From Viola odorata (lineage: Eukaryota > Streptophyta > Magnoliopsida > Malpighiales > Violaceae): DNA of 64,000 nucleotides. The notes beneath the pieces are model-generated. The model saw nothing but the letters and a program-made list of their open reading frames with translations, was not told where the DNA came from and did no database searches. The stretch spans positions 37,513,514-37,577,513 of the forward strand of contig OY829537.1 in assembly GCA_963691705.1 (NCBI GenBank), written 5' to 3'. Shown piece by piece: positions 20,268 through 30,804 of the stretch (positions are counted from its first letter, which is position 1; each line of letters begins with the position of its first letter). The position numbers and the translations under genes are program-made.

Positions 20268-22478
20268 ATGTCTCATATTGGAGCTTCTGCGAGAGTCGAA
20301 AATCCCATAGATCTCGAGGCTAGGAGAGCTCGTAGTATTTTCGATTGTGATGAAGTTTTGAGGGCGGAGTTAGAGGAGAACGGTATCACCTTCCCCTTGG
20401 GCTGTCGCCCTTATATCCCTACGAAAGATATTCAGCTTCATGACGCCATGTGGGGAACGTTTCGGTTGGTTTACTTCAAGATGTTCCTCTACGGATTTCA
20501 TCTCCCAATTCATACTTCTCTGATGAAGCTGCTAAACCATTACGATCTTAATCCGGTTCAAATAACTCCGCCTTCCTGGTGTGGGATTTATGCATTCCTT
20601 CGGTCATGCGAGATGAAGCGTATTTTCACTCCATCCCTTGATCTGTTTCGTACATTTTTCAAGTTGAGCTGTCGTGCCTGCTTGGTGGATATCACTCCTA
20701 GATGGAATGACGCCGTCGTGGGATTTTTCTGGCGGAACTTCCAAGGTTTTGAAGAAAACGTGGATAATTGGAAAAATGGCTTCTTCACCCTTCGACTGTC
20801 GTCCCGCTGGTGGCGCGGAGGCTTTAATCAAAAGATTGTTAGTGCCGATTGGAAAAAACTAGAAGTGCTGTCTAGCACCGATGTGTCCTATGTTTCTGCT
20901 CTGTTAGAGATAGAAGGGCCTTTCCGCATTCAAGAATTTGCTCGGTTCAAACCCTTGAAAGAATGTGTTGTTGGTGAGTTTTTCTTTTGCCGCGTTATCG
21001 CTTCACTTGGCCTGCTATATTAATATATTCCATTGACAGGTAGCACTGAGGGTTGTTCCTCTGGTGGAAATAACACTCCTCTGAACGTGGTACCGCTTCA
21101 GACGCTACCTCCTTCTCCCCCGCCCGAAAGTTCCAGCCATCCAATTATCCCACCGAGGAAAAGGAGGATTAAGACTGTCGCAGCACGGAACATTTCCGCC
21201 CAACCTTCTCATTTTCTTGAGAATTGGTTGCCACTTCGGGGTAAGGGAGTTTCTTCGAGTCGTCCTGCGACTGAAATAGTTGACAGCGATAGCGAGAGCA
21301 TGGATGCCGGTTCCGAACTGCGTCACGCCACTCTTGCCCAACGGATGAAGCTCAGGGCGAGGAAAAATGATCCCGTGGCAGAGTCATCCGAGGACAATAG
21401 AGAGGAGATGGTCGCCGAAACGGAGCTTCTCAAAAAGAAAATCCGGAAAGAAAAAACTGGTCCCTCGATTCCTCCTTTGAAGGAAGTTAACGCAGTTCTC
21501 CCCACTAAGGTCGACACTTGTCCTATCGCGAGTACCTCGCAAGTGGCGGAGGTTGTCAAGGCACCTTCCGTTGTTCCTTCCAAAACTGATGAGGTTTCTG
21601 CAGCGGTATACCCACATTTGCCATCCAGTGGCCCTGATTCTCTTATTTCCTCCTGTATTTAGGATGTGACCGTGCCGGTTTCAAACCCAAATGTTCCTCT
21701 TAATCCTGTCTCGAAGAAACCTCAGCCTTTATTGCTTTCGTCGATCTCGGCGTCGGTAATTCCGTAAAGAGTTGCTCTCCTCCCTATATCGCCAACCTTT
21801 CCCCTCAAGGTCCTCAAGGAAATGTTGCGTTTCAGCTGGATCTGTCGTCTTTCGGTACTGATGGGCTTCGTACTTTAGGGATATCAGATCCGCTATCGCG
21901 AGATGAGCCGGTAGGGACCATAGTGGGCCAGATGTTCAGTTCTTCGAAGGACAAGGAAGAGTTCCTGCAACACCCTCTTAAAGTTCAACATTCACGCCTC
22001 CTGAACGATATGCTGGCTAGCTTTCGCGAGCTGCACTATTTTCTCGAGGATCAGAGCGACAAGGTTCGACGCTCTCCCGATTCGACGGAACAATTAGACG
22101 CCGCTTTGGCGAAGGTAACAGGCTGTCCAAGCTTCAAGACCGTACCAGGGCAGAGTTGAACGAATGCCGCGCCGATCTCGCACTAGAAAGATCAAAAGGG
22201 AAGGCTAAAGTGGAGCTACTGGAGGCGGAACTAGTGGCGGCCGACAAAAGAAACTCTTTCCTTCGTGAAGAGATATTGTCCCGTGATGCGGATTTGGCCA
22301 AAGTACCCTCGAGGATAGCTTGGTGGAAAAATAAGACTATGGAGGTCTGTATCGCTGGCTTTACAGATCTCTATCGCCAGGGAACTGTTGATTTGACCAA
22401 GCTATCTGATTATACTTCCAAGAAGATAAAGGATTTAGGCGAAGGCGAGGGAGATTTTCTCTCTCTCGGGGAGGAGTA
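20268..22478 (+). pseudogene. aORF3, Transposase_28-like domain plus coiled coil (decayed)
   Basis: Start chosen at 20268 (MSHIGAS), which aligns with the starts in C and D. Exon 1 ends at 20973; a 66-bp GT-AG intron (20974-21039) joins in frame to exon 2. Residues ~40-230 contain FLYGFHLPIH, HYDLNPVQITP and WWRGGFNQ. This pattern fits Pfam 'putative gypsy type transposon' (Transposase_28), found in extra ORFs of plant gypsy elements. A Ser/Pro-rich basic linker (PPRKRRIKT) and a Glu/Lys-rich coiled coil follow. Breaks: TAG at 21660-21662, a frame change between about 21704 and 21764, and a frameshift near 22115. Copies at 50216-52344 and 60508-62671. Function unknown; the domain name does not imply transposase activity. 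Confidence 0.7.
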
Positions 22479-23155
22479 GGAGAATGGTGGCGGCGATACC
22501 TATGCCGGCCATCCACTGGTCAAGGGCGACCCTCCGGGAAGATTTTCCTCTTTATTCACTTTTTCTGTATTGTAATAACATCTTTCCGCGCAAAACAATA
22601 TTTGTACTTCATTTTTAGATAATAAACGATCTCTGCTTCGCTTTTCCACGTTATCCCGGAAGTTACCGGCTTGGTTAACGCCATTCCGCGTTATCTCCTC
22701 TAGTGTAGTATCGCTCTTGTCTTGTTTAAAAAATCCTTTCTGCTTTTCAGAGCATTTAATGCTTATGATCTTCTCATTAATACGGGAGAAAAGTCGTCCT
22801 GGCATAGACACATGTGTCCATTTTTTATGGCGTCATGGGCTAGCGTGCTCTATAATTTTAGCAAAATCGAAGCATTACCGCGCTTCTCTAGAATTGTACT
22901 CATTGCTTGAGTCTTTTCCTTGTGATCCTCTCACGCAACGACTGCGACGTCCGTTAATTCTTTGACTACTAGGGTTATAAAACCCAATACTTGTTTCTTT
23001 TGCTTACTTTTGCCGTTCTGCTTTCTTTATATTTTCTCTAGCAGTCTTATTTTCTTTCCGCCGTTCAAGGTTCTCGAAGCGCTTTCTCTCTAAAGGTACC
23101 TCATATTTTCTTTCGTCGTCTTCTTCATCTTTACTTTTTTTTTTTAATTTCTGCC
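22479..23155 (+). promoter_or_regulatory. Spacer with the aORF4 promoter
   Basis: TATAAAA at 22976-22982 lies 174 bp before the aORF4 ATG. It is conserved as TATATAA in element C (minus strand, 49712-49718) and TATAAAA in element D (minus strand, 59987-59993). A gagcatttaatgct block about 225 bp further upstream is also shared with D (near 60210). No coding sequence is recognised in between. Confidence 0.6.
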
Positions 23156-25521
23156 ATGGCCAAGACTCGCCGCTCTGAGTCGAGATCTGTCGATGAGAAA
23201 AAGATGGATATTACAGTTAGTAGTATCACCTCTGAGGTCGCTCTTAATGAACATTTAGCCGCACATAATGCTGTTATCCCTGATGGTTATAAGGCCACCG
23301 TTGCCCCTGAGTCGGTACGCTTGAATAGCATTTTGACGGGCAAGCGTAGGGTTCTGTACACACAAATGTTCTGTTATGGTTTCCAGCTTCCCATCAACTC
23401 TTTCATAAAATAGTTGCTCATTGTCTGCGATTTGAATCCTGTTCAATTAGCCCCAAATGCGTACTGCTGCGTTTGTGCCTTCTTAGAACTTTGTAAATAT
23501 AAGGGGATCACTTCCCCTTCTCTTTTATTGCTTAAATCAGTTTTTAAGCTGATGAAGTGTCGGGGTGTGATAACGATATCGCCCCGTTATGACGATGACT
23601 CACTCAAGTCCTTCACTTGGAAACTTCTCCATATTGAGTCCTCTGTCAATGCTTGGAAGAAAGAGTTCTTTGTGATAGATCTTCCTGAAGACCCCAATTC
23701 CTGGTGGCGGTCTGGGTTTAACCAAGACGTCAAGGACAACGTCTGGGTCGGCCGGAGACTCTTCCTCAGCGCGAACAAGGCTGGTTAGATAAACTTCTTC
23801 AACTGGAAATCAGCGTTCATATCCGCTATGTGGCATGCAGAGTCGATATGAAGGACTGCGTTAGGCGTGAGTGTCGAGTCGCTTCCTTCTTTATTATCAC
23901 TGATACTAATGCTAACATTCTTTTGCCATCATGCAGCGACAGATCCCAACTACAAGCCTGAAAGCGTTAGGAGGCGACTGAAAAGGGCCCAGGATAGAGA
24001 AGAAAAAGGGAAGGCCACCTCTACGGAAGCTGCCGATAACTCCACTGTTCTACCTACTATTTCCGTGAGCCTCACTCAAGTATCTTCTTCCTCAGCCGGT
24101 GAGGGGAATACCGACATCCCTTTGGGTATCCCTATTGTGACCGTCGCTGCCCCTTCTACTCGGCCGTCTCCTTCTAAAGCCCCTAGGGTTCCTGACAAAG
24201 GAAAAAGGAAGAGAAGAACAAAGAGTGTTGCCGCTCTCACTCCTTCTCCGGACGCGGCAGCTTCTTCTGAAGCGCCTCTTCTTGACACAACTGCTGTGAG
24301 TGTGCTTTTTATCCACGATATGTTATACCTTAATGTCAGTCGTTATTTTACCCATTTCTCTTATTAGTGCTTCTACTGGGTTCTTTGCAGGATACTGCCG
24401 CTGTTTCTACTTCCGCGTCTCCCATAGGTGAAATGAACATGGGTTATGTGCTGGCTGGCTCTAAGAAGAGATCCTGGCCGGAGGACGAGGGTGGAAGCTT
24501 ATCATCTACTGTCGCCGCGGCGGAAGTCAGACCGGACAACATCTTTGTTTCTATGGATGCTCCCCAGACTCATCCTTCTGGGTTTTTGGTGAACATGGGT
24601 ACTGCTGAGACTTTCAGGGCTTCACCCAATTCCTTTGGTGGGCCTGTTCATACATATGGTCCTAACTCGGGCTATCAAGAAGGTTTACAGGACTTTACGG
24701 GCTACCACCCTCACAGTTCCTATGTCGTCCAAGAGGGTCCTTCTTCTCAAGTTCGCCCTCCTGTCCCTCTAGCCTTTGTCCCCTCAAGCATTCCTTTATC
24801 GCAACGTTGTGGCGAAGGGGCCTCCACCTTTGACTTTGCTGCGGACCTAAGTTCCTCGAGTGAGCCTGGTACTGTGACTCACCAAGTGGGCTTATACGAT
24901 TTTCGCAATACAGGCTTAGCGGCTCTCGGGGGCGATGGTTCAGTTGAGGTTTCGACTTTCTTGGCAGCCCAAATACTGTCAACCGCCGCTGAGCGGGAAG
25001 CTTTCCTCTCGCAGATAGATGATGATAAGGTGAATTCGCTACGCTCTAGTCTCTTTTCCACTTTTGTGAAATTTCACTACTGGATAGAGCACGTACAGCG
25101 TCAGGCTGCTTCTCTTACTGCGTCCCTTTCTGAACTTTCGCAAGAGCGAAATGAAAAGAATAAATTGCTGGAGGAACGCACTCGATTGTTACTGGCTCAG
25201 CAGGAGTTGTCGGGGCAAGTGTCCACCCTTGATGCAAAGAATGCCGTGCTGGAAGGAGAGAAGTCATCCTTGGCAAGGGAGAAAGCGGCCTTGGAGGAAG
25301 AGAGAGCCGCTCTGACGGAGGAATCAGCCGATAAGAGCTTGTGGCACGTCGAGCGGATGGCCACTATCTTGGTTGAATGCTTTGAAGAGGTCCATGGAGC
25401 AGACACATACAAAGGTGACGAGGTCACAGAGGCCTTCAAACAGAAGTTTGCCGACCTTAATGAAGCGGGTTTTCGTCGAGCTAAGGCGGAGGGTTGGAAA
25501 TGGAGGAACCCCGAAGGTTGA
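23156..25521 (+). pseudogene. aORF4, paralogue of aORF3 with long coiled-coil tail
   Basis: Starts MAKTRRSESRS, matching MARTR starts in C and D. Exon 1 (23156-23866) encodes the Transposase_28-like domain (FCYGFQLPIN, DLNPVQLAPNAYC, WWRSGFNQ). A 70-bp intron (23867-23936) and a 95-bp intron (24296-24390) have GT-AG ends and keep frame. Exon 2 is basic and Ser/Pro-rich (KGKRKRRTK). Exon 3 (24391-25521) is intact and ends in a coiled coil around residues rich in ALEEERAALTEE. Exon 1 has a TAG at 23411 and a frameshift around 23745-23785. It lies tail-to-tail with integrase of the opposite strand. Function unknown. Confidence 0.72.
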
Positions 25522-26641
25522 CACATTCCCAAGCTTTGCCGCCTCTTCTGCAACCATCGGGCTTTTTGTTTTTTGCCTTCGCGGCATTATTGTTTTGGTC
25601 TTTGGAACTTGTGACCTTTCTAAGGCACTTTTATGCATTTAAACAGTTTATATCTTTGCTGCTGCCTTTTCCCTTTCTTTAGCTTTCACTTTCTGAAAAC
25701 TCCCAGGGCGTCGCTACCATCCTGGCGACATAATATGTTTACTTTCTCGAGCAGACTCGTAGCGTTTCAGTAACAAATATCGCTGAGGTCAGTATCGGGT
25801 TAGCTTTCTCGGCGAGCCTTATAGTATCGCCGCTTGGGCAGTCGTCAATCTTTTCGCTGCTCGAAAGGTATTCTGTATATTCTCAATTGTAAACCATGAG
25901 TAGCATAACATGTTACAAGAGATAGTAATTACCCGTAGGAGCCTTTCCGCTGCCGTCATAGGGCATTAGTATGGAAGCCGCATGAATCATTTTTTTCGTC
26001 AACTCTACTTCACTAGGGATTACGCACCTAGTTACTAGCTGGAATTTCATGATTTTTTACGTTTCCATCTTTCCACGATCGGCCTGGAAAGTGCCCTCAC
26101 TTAGTGAGCCGTCGGATCAGGACAGGTCGTCACAAGGATAGGACTTTTCACTTTCAGGCATTGTCCTCGCGTCTAGAATCACGTCCTTACTTCGTGGACC
26201 CACTACACTAGTCCGGTCACTAAGAGGGGACTTTTCGTTTCTAGAACGGAGTTACTATTTCCTTGGGGCATGCCTTGTCTTAATGGGCCATCTCCACGAG
26301 AGCGGTTATTACAAGAAAAGGACTTTTCACTCCCAGGGATTCCGGGTTGTGCCCTCACTTAGTGAGCCATCTGATCAGGACCGGCATTCACAAGGATAGG
26401 ACTTTTCACTCCCCGGGGGCGCTAGGGATCTTTCAATCCCAACGCTAGTTCAAGGCATTCTGGGTCGTGCCCTCACTTAGTGAGCCATCTAATCAGGACC
26501 GGCATTCACAAGGATAGGACTTTTCACTCTCAGGAGCCTCCTTTTCTATCTGCACAAAAAGCAACCACAAACACCCAAGAAAGCTCTCTCAGGAAGCGTT
26601 AGCTAAGGTTAGGGTTGGCATCAGTCAAAGGTGCAGATAAC
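25522..26641. repeat. Convergent intergenic region with CTCACTTAGTGAG repeats
   Basis: This lies between the 3' end of aORF4 (plus) and the end of integrase (minus). From about 26085 to 26540 a unit with gtgccctcacttagtgagcc and cacaaggataggacttttca recurs three times, plus partial copies. The core ctcacttagtgag is a perfect palindrome with a central t (near 26096, 26355 and 26471). No ORF is recognised. It may hold the 3' ends of the two opposing transcripts (inference). Confidence 0.6.
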
Positions 26642-27871
26642 TCAAGGTCTAGGATAATATAATTTCAAACGAGCAATATTCCAAGAGTTAGATAGGGGAG
26701 TACCATCGAGCGTCTCCAGATGATAGGCTCCTTTTTCGATAACTCGGGTAACGCGATATGGTCCATCCTAGTTTGGGTTGAGCTTCCCCACACGTTGACC
26801 AGCCGCTCGCTTGTCTCTAAGCACCAAATCGCCGGTCTTTAACAACCGTTCTTTGACGCGTTTGTTATGGTAACGGACCATCTTTCATTTGTAGTGTTGC
26901 GTTTTCAGGAGGGTTTCCGCTCGGACCTCCGGTAACGCGTCAAGGTTAGCTCGTAACCTTTCCTCATTCAGCTCCTCTCGAAAGTGGGCCACTCGCAGGC
27001 TCATGGTACCGATTTCTACCGGCGTAACAGCCTCAGTTCCGAAGGCCAATGCGAAAGGTGTTTCTCCTGTACTGGTTCTAACGGTCATACGGTATGCCCA
27101 CATCACGTATGGCAGCTCGTCAGCCCATTTATTTTTAGAGCCCTCCAGGTTTTTCTTAATGCCACTAAGGATGCTCCGATTTGTCACTTCTGCCTGTCCA
27201 TTGGTTTGGGGGTGAGCCACGGAAGAGAATCGTTGCTCTATCCCAAATTCTGAGCATTGGTCTTTGAAGAATTGGCTGGTGAACTGTGCCCCATTATCGC
27301 TGATTAGGATACGGGGTATGCCAAACCTCATGATAACTTGGTGTTTGAAGAAACGCTAAGTTTTTTCCGCCGTGATGTTGGCGACCGCTTTGGCCTCCGC
27401 CCACTTCGTAAAGTAGTCCACTGCCACGATTACAAATTTTAGTTGGGACCTTGCCTTTGGAAACGGGCCCAGGATATCGATCCCCCATTTAGCAAAAGGA
27501 CAAGGAGCGATGATCTCAGATATTTCAGTAGCGGGACGTCGAGGAATTTTAGAGAACTCCTGACATTTTGGGTAAGTTTGCACATAGTCGTGGCAATCTT
27601 TCCGGATGGTGGGCCAATAGAATCTAGATCTGAAGACTTGTGCAGCCAGGGTGCCGCCCGATACGTGCATACCGCATATCCTTTCATGAATTCCGCGCAA
27701 AGTGTGAAGACCCTCTTGCTCCGTTATACATTTGGCCGCTGGGTGCGAAAAGCATCTTCGAACCAGGTCTCCATCATAATACATACAGCGAGCTGCCTGT
27801 CTCAGCACTATTTTATTTTCAGCGATATTCTCAGGCAGTTCTTTGTGTTTTAAGTATTTGATTATGGGGAC
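26642..27871 (-). pseudogene. Element B integrase
   Basis: Inserts the cDNA copy into chromatin. The HHCC zinc finger is visible (HTLRGIHERICGMHVSG, later CHDYVQTYPKC). The catalytic core shows WGIDILGPF (first Asp), LISDNGAQFTS (second Asp) and the PQTNGQAEVTNR stretch with the Glu. The C-terminal domain follows (GDLVLRDKR, then GPYRV) and ends at LKLYYPRP. In-frame stops interrupt it: TAG at 27356, TGA at 26885 and TAG at 26768-26770 (where Trp is expected in GPYRV context). It is preceded by an in-frame TAG at 27875 that separates it from RNase H. Confidence 0.85.
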
Positions 27872-27874
27872 TCG

Positions 27875-28771
27875 CTAGTCTTTCTCGAGTTCTTCCACAC
27901 ATAGAGATGCTTGCTCTTCCATGAAGGAGGGTACAGGTAATTCTCGGTAATACACGCCTTTGGGTATAGATGCTTCCGGGTTTGCAGCCAGCTTGGCAAG
28001 GTTGTCAGCTTCGGCGTTGTCCTCTCGGGGAATGTGCTCAAAACTTACTTGCATGCCTTCTTTCTTTATTTCTAATAGCTCCCGCATCACTTTGGCGAGA
28101 TACTGGACCATGATGGGCTCCCGAGCTTGAGAGCGCCCCAAGACCTGGTCGATCACTAGTTTGGAGTCACCACAAATTTTTAGACGCAGGTCTCCTGTTC
28201 TTCCGGTATCATGCCTACCTTTGGAAGAAAGGCTTCTCCCTATCCGGAGTCCGGCTAGTAACGCCTCATATTCTGCCGCATTATTGGATAATGGCTGCAG
28301 GATTCGGATAGCGTATTGTATTCGCATATCGTGCGGCCCGTTTATAAAGATTCCTGCTCCAGCCAGTTCTTGATTTTTAGCCCCATCTACATGAATGATC
28401 CAGAGGTCCGTATAAGTTTCCGGAAATGGGAGATCCAAATCACCCCATTCCTCTTCGGGTACGTCTGTTAACGGATCTTCCGTAAAGGTGCATTCCGCTA
28501 TAAAATCTTCCAAGATTTGAGCCTTTATAGATGGCCGAGACTGATACCGCAGCCCGTATTGCTCGAGTTCGAGAGCCCATATTAGCATTCTTCCCGAGGA
28601 CTCAGGCTTTCGAAATATTCTTTTCAGCGGTTGATCTATAAGTACGATAACGGAAAATGGCTGAAAGTATCTGTCCATTTTTCGAGTGGCTTGTACTAGT
28701 GCGAACGTTATTTTCTCAATTCGGGCGTATCGTAACTCCGCATCCTTCAGAACGTGACTTACAAAATACAC
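27875..28771 (-). pseudogene. Element B RNase H end and additional RNase H (aRNH)
   Basis: The first part completes the standard Ty3 RNase H (YFVSHVLKDAELRYARIEK). The second part is an independent RNase H with IHVDGA (Asp), NNAAEYEALLAG (Glu), CGDSKLVIDQV (Asp) and REDNAEADNLAKLA (Asp). This second, archaeal-like RNase H next to integrase is the hallmark of the Tat clade. Relative to the preceding polymerase ORF the frame is shifted, apparently by loss of one G near 28770 where a PVYF-type sequence is expected. A short insertion-like GRHDTGRTG lies between the Glu and Asp motifs. Confidence 0.85.
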
Positions 28772-30804
28772 GGGCGGTGCGTGTGCCTATCGTCGCGAAC
28801 GAGGACGGCGCTGACCACTTCGTCAGCGGCGCCGAGATATAGGTACAAAGTATCACCCAGTTCTGGCCTGGTCAGCAGCAGATCAGACGATAGGTAGTCT
28901 TTTAGGCTAACAAACGCCTCTTCACATTCCGGGGTCCACCCAAAGGATGCTTTCTTGCGTATGACTTTGAAAAAAGGAAGACACTTCTCGCCTTGTTTGG
29001 AAATAAAGCGCCCTAGGGCGATAACGCGCCCTGTTAGCCTTTGTACTTCCTTAACGGTTCTTGGAGATATCATGTCTTGTATGGATTTAATCTTTGACGG
29101 ATTAGGTTGGATTCCTTTTTGGCTGACCACGTAGCCCAGGAATTTTCCCGTCTGAAACGCGAACATGCATTTTCGGGGGTTCAGTTTCATACTGTGTCGT
29201 TTCATCACGTAAAAGACTTCCTTTAGATCCCGCAAGTGATCCTGAAAGCTAGCGCTTTTTACCAGTATATCATCAACGTAGGCTTCCACATTCCTCCCTA
29301 TTTGTTCTTCAAATATCTTGTTTGCCATACATTGGAACGTCGCCCCCGCATTCTTTAGCCCAAATGGCATCGCCGTATAACAGTAAGTGGTCGTAGGAGT
29401 GATGAAGGAAGTCTTCTCTTCATCTTCAATGGGTATAGGAATTTGATGGTATCCAGAGTTGGCATCAAGTGAACTTAGATACGCATACTCAGCAGTCTGA
29501 TCGACCAATTGGTCAATGCGGGGAAGCGGGTAGCAATCCTTGGGGCAGGCATCGTTCAAACTGGTGAAGTCGATACACATACGCCAATCTCCGTTGGGCT
29601 TAGGAACGAGAACGGGGTTGACTAACCAGGTAGGGTACTGAACTTCACGGATGAAACCAGCGTCAAAGAGCTTCACAACTTCTTTATCGACGGCTAAGGC
29701 TTTTTCCGTAGAGAACGCGCGCTGCTTTTGCTGGATCGGCTTAGCACCAGGGTCAACGTTAAGTCGGTGCTCGGCTATTTTTCGCGATATACCCGGCATG
29801 TCTGCGGGTTTCCAAGCGAACTCTCCTTTACATTTGTTTAATAACCGGGCCAATTGAAGGTTTTCCGCTGGACTAAGCTTTTCGCTGACTAAGAAACTTG
29901 ATTCTTCTATACCAATCACAGGCACCGATACCATTTTGTCCAGAGGTTGGGCGCGCTTCTCATCACCTTGCTCGTATGGGTCTGCCGTTATACAGACATA
30001 CCTATCGCAACTCCTTTGAGTCATAAGCAGGTAGCATTCAGCCGCCAGTTTTTGGTTGCCCTTTATCGATACTACTCCGTCCCAGGAGGGGTATTTCATC
30101 TTCAAATGCTTCTGAGATATTACCGCTCCAAAACGGTTGAGAAAAGGTCGTCCGAGTATGACATTGTAGGGCAAGTTTAAGTCCACGACAAGGAATAACA
30201 GATCCTCTGACCGCTTAGAGGTGTCTTCTCTGAAGTATAAGGGTAGAGTAATTATCCCTGTGACTGGGATTGGGACCTCGTCCACCCCAATTATGGGTTT
30301 CTTGCAAGGTATTAATTCGTTGTCGGGCCGTTTCATGAGATTGTAAGCCTCCAACGAGAAGAGGTTCACTGCATTTCCGTTATCTATGAGAGTTCTTCTG
30401 ACTCCGTGACTGGCAATGATGGGCGTAACCACCAACGCATCATTATGCGGATAGACAACGCCTTTCTCGTCCTCTTCGGAGAAGGCTAACACCATGCGAT
30501 CTAGGACGCTTATCGTTTCACCCTTCTTTATCGCGCCACCTTGCTTGCGTTTTTCTCCTAACGCCGTCGTCGGTAGTTCTGGTTCATCCATGTAAGGAGC
30601 CCCTCCCTCTATGATGTTAATCATAGGGAAACCCTCGTCATCTACTGCGAAAGTTTCCTCACCTCTTCCTCCGAGAGCATTATCCTTTTGTGGGACGTGA
30701 GGGGGTACTTGTCGGTCATCTGCGACCCTTTTCGTGGGATTATTTCTGGTGTCTTCTCTTACTTTGGTTGCGAAAGTTCTATTGCTGATTTTAAGTCCCT
30801 GCAT
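28772..30804 (-). pseudogene. Element B protease and reverse transcriptase
   Basis: One long open stretch. The aspartic protease shows TLIDNGNAVNLFSLEAY. Reverse transcriptase follows with WRMCIDFTSLN, YLSSLDANSGYHQ, MPFGLKNAGATFQ and the catalytic AYVDDILVKS, then FLGYVVSQKGI and the start of RNase H (LYLYLGAADE). These motifs place it in Ty3/gypsy. It overlaps the end of gag in another frame (30759-30804). I see a frameshift there, though a natural gag/pol frame change cannot be excluded. The frame is lost near 28770. Confidence 0.88.

Noticed and set aside
21600..21726. Second intron in aORF3 from GT at 21606 to AG at 21725
   Set aside because: Splice-like ends exist but the length is a multiple of three, so it does not correct the frame change seen in all three copies.
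24076..25638. Minus-strand ORFs opposite aORF4
   Set aside because: Shadow frames of a conserved plus-strand gene; not shared in C or D.
29651..30180. Plus-strand ORFs opposite element B pol
   Set aside because: Shadow frames of reverse transcriptase/protease.
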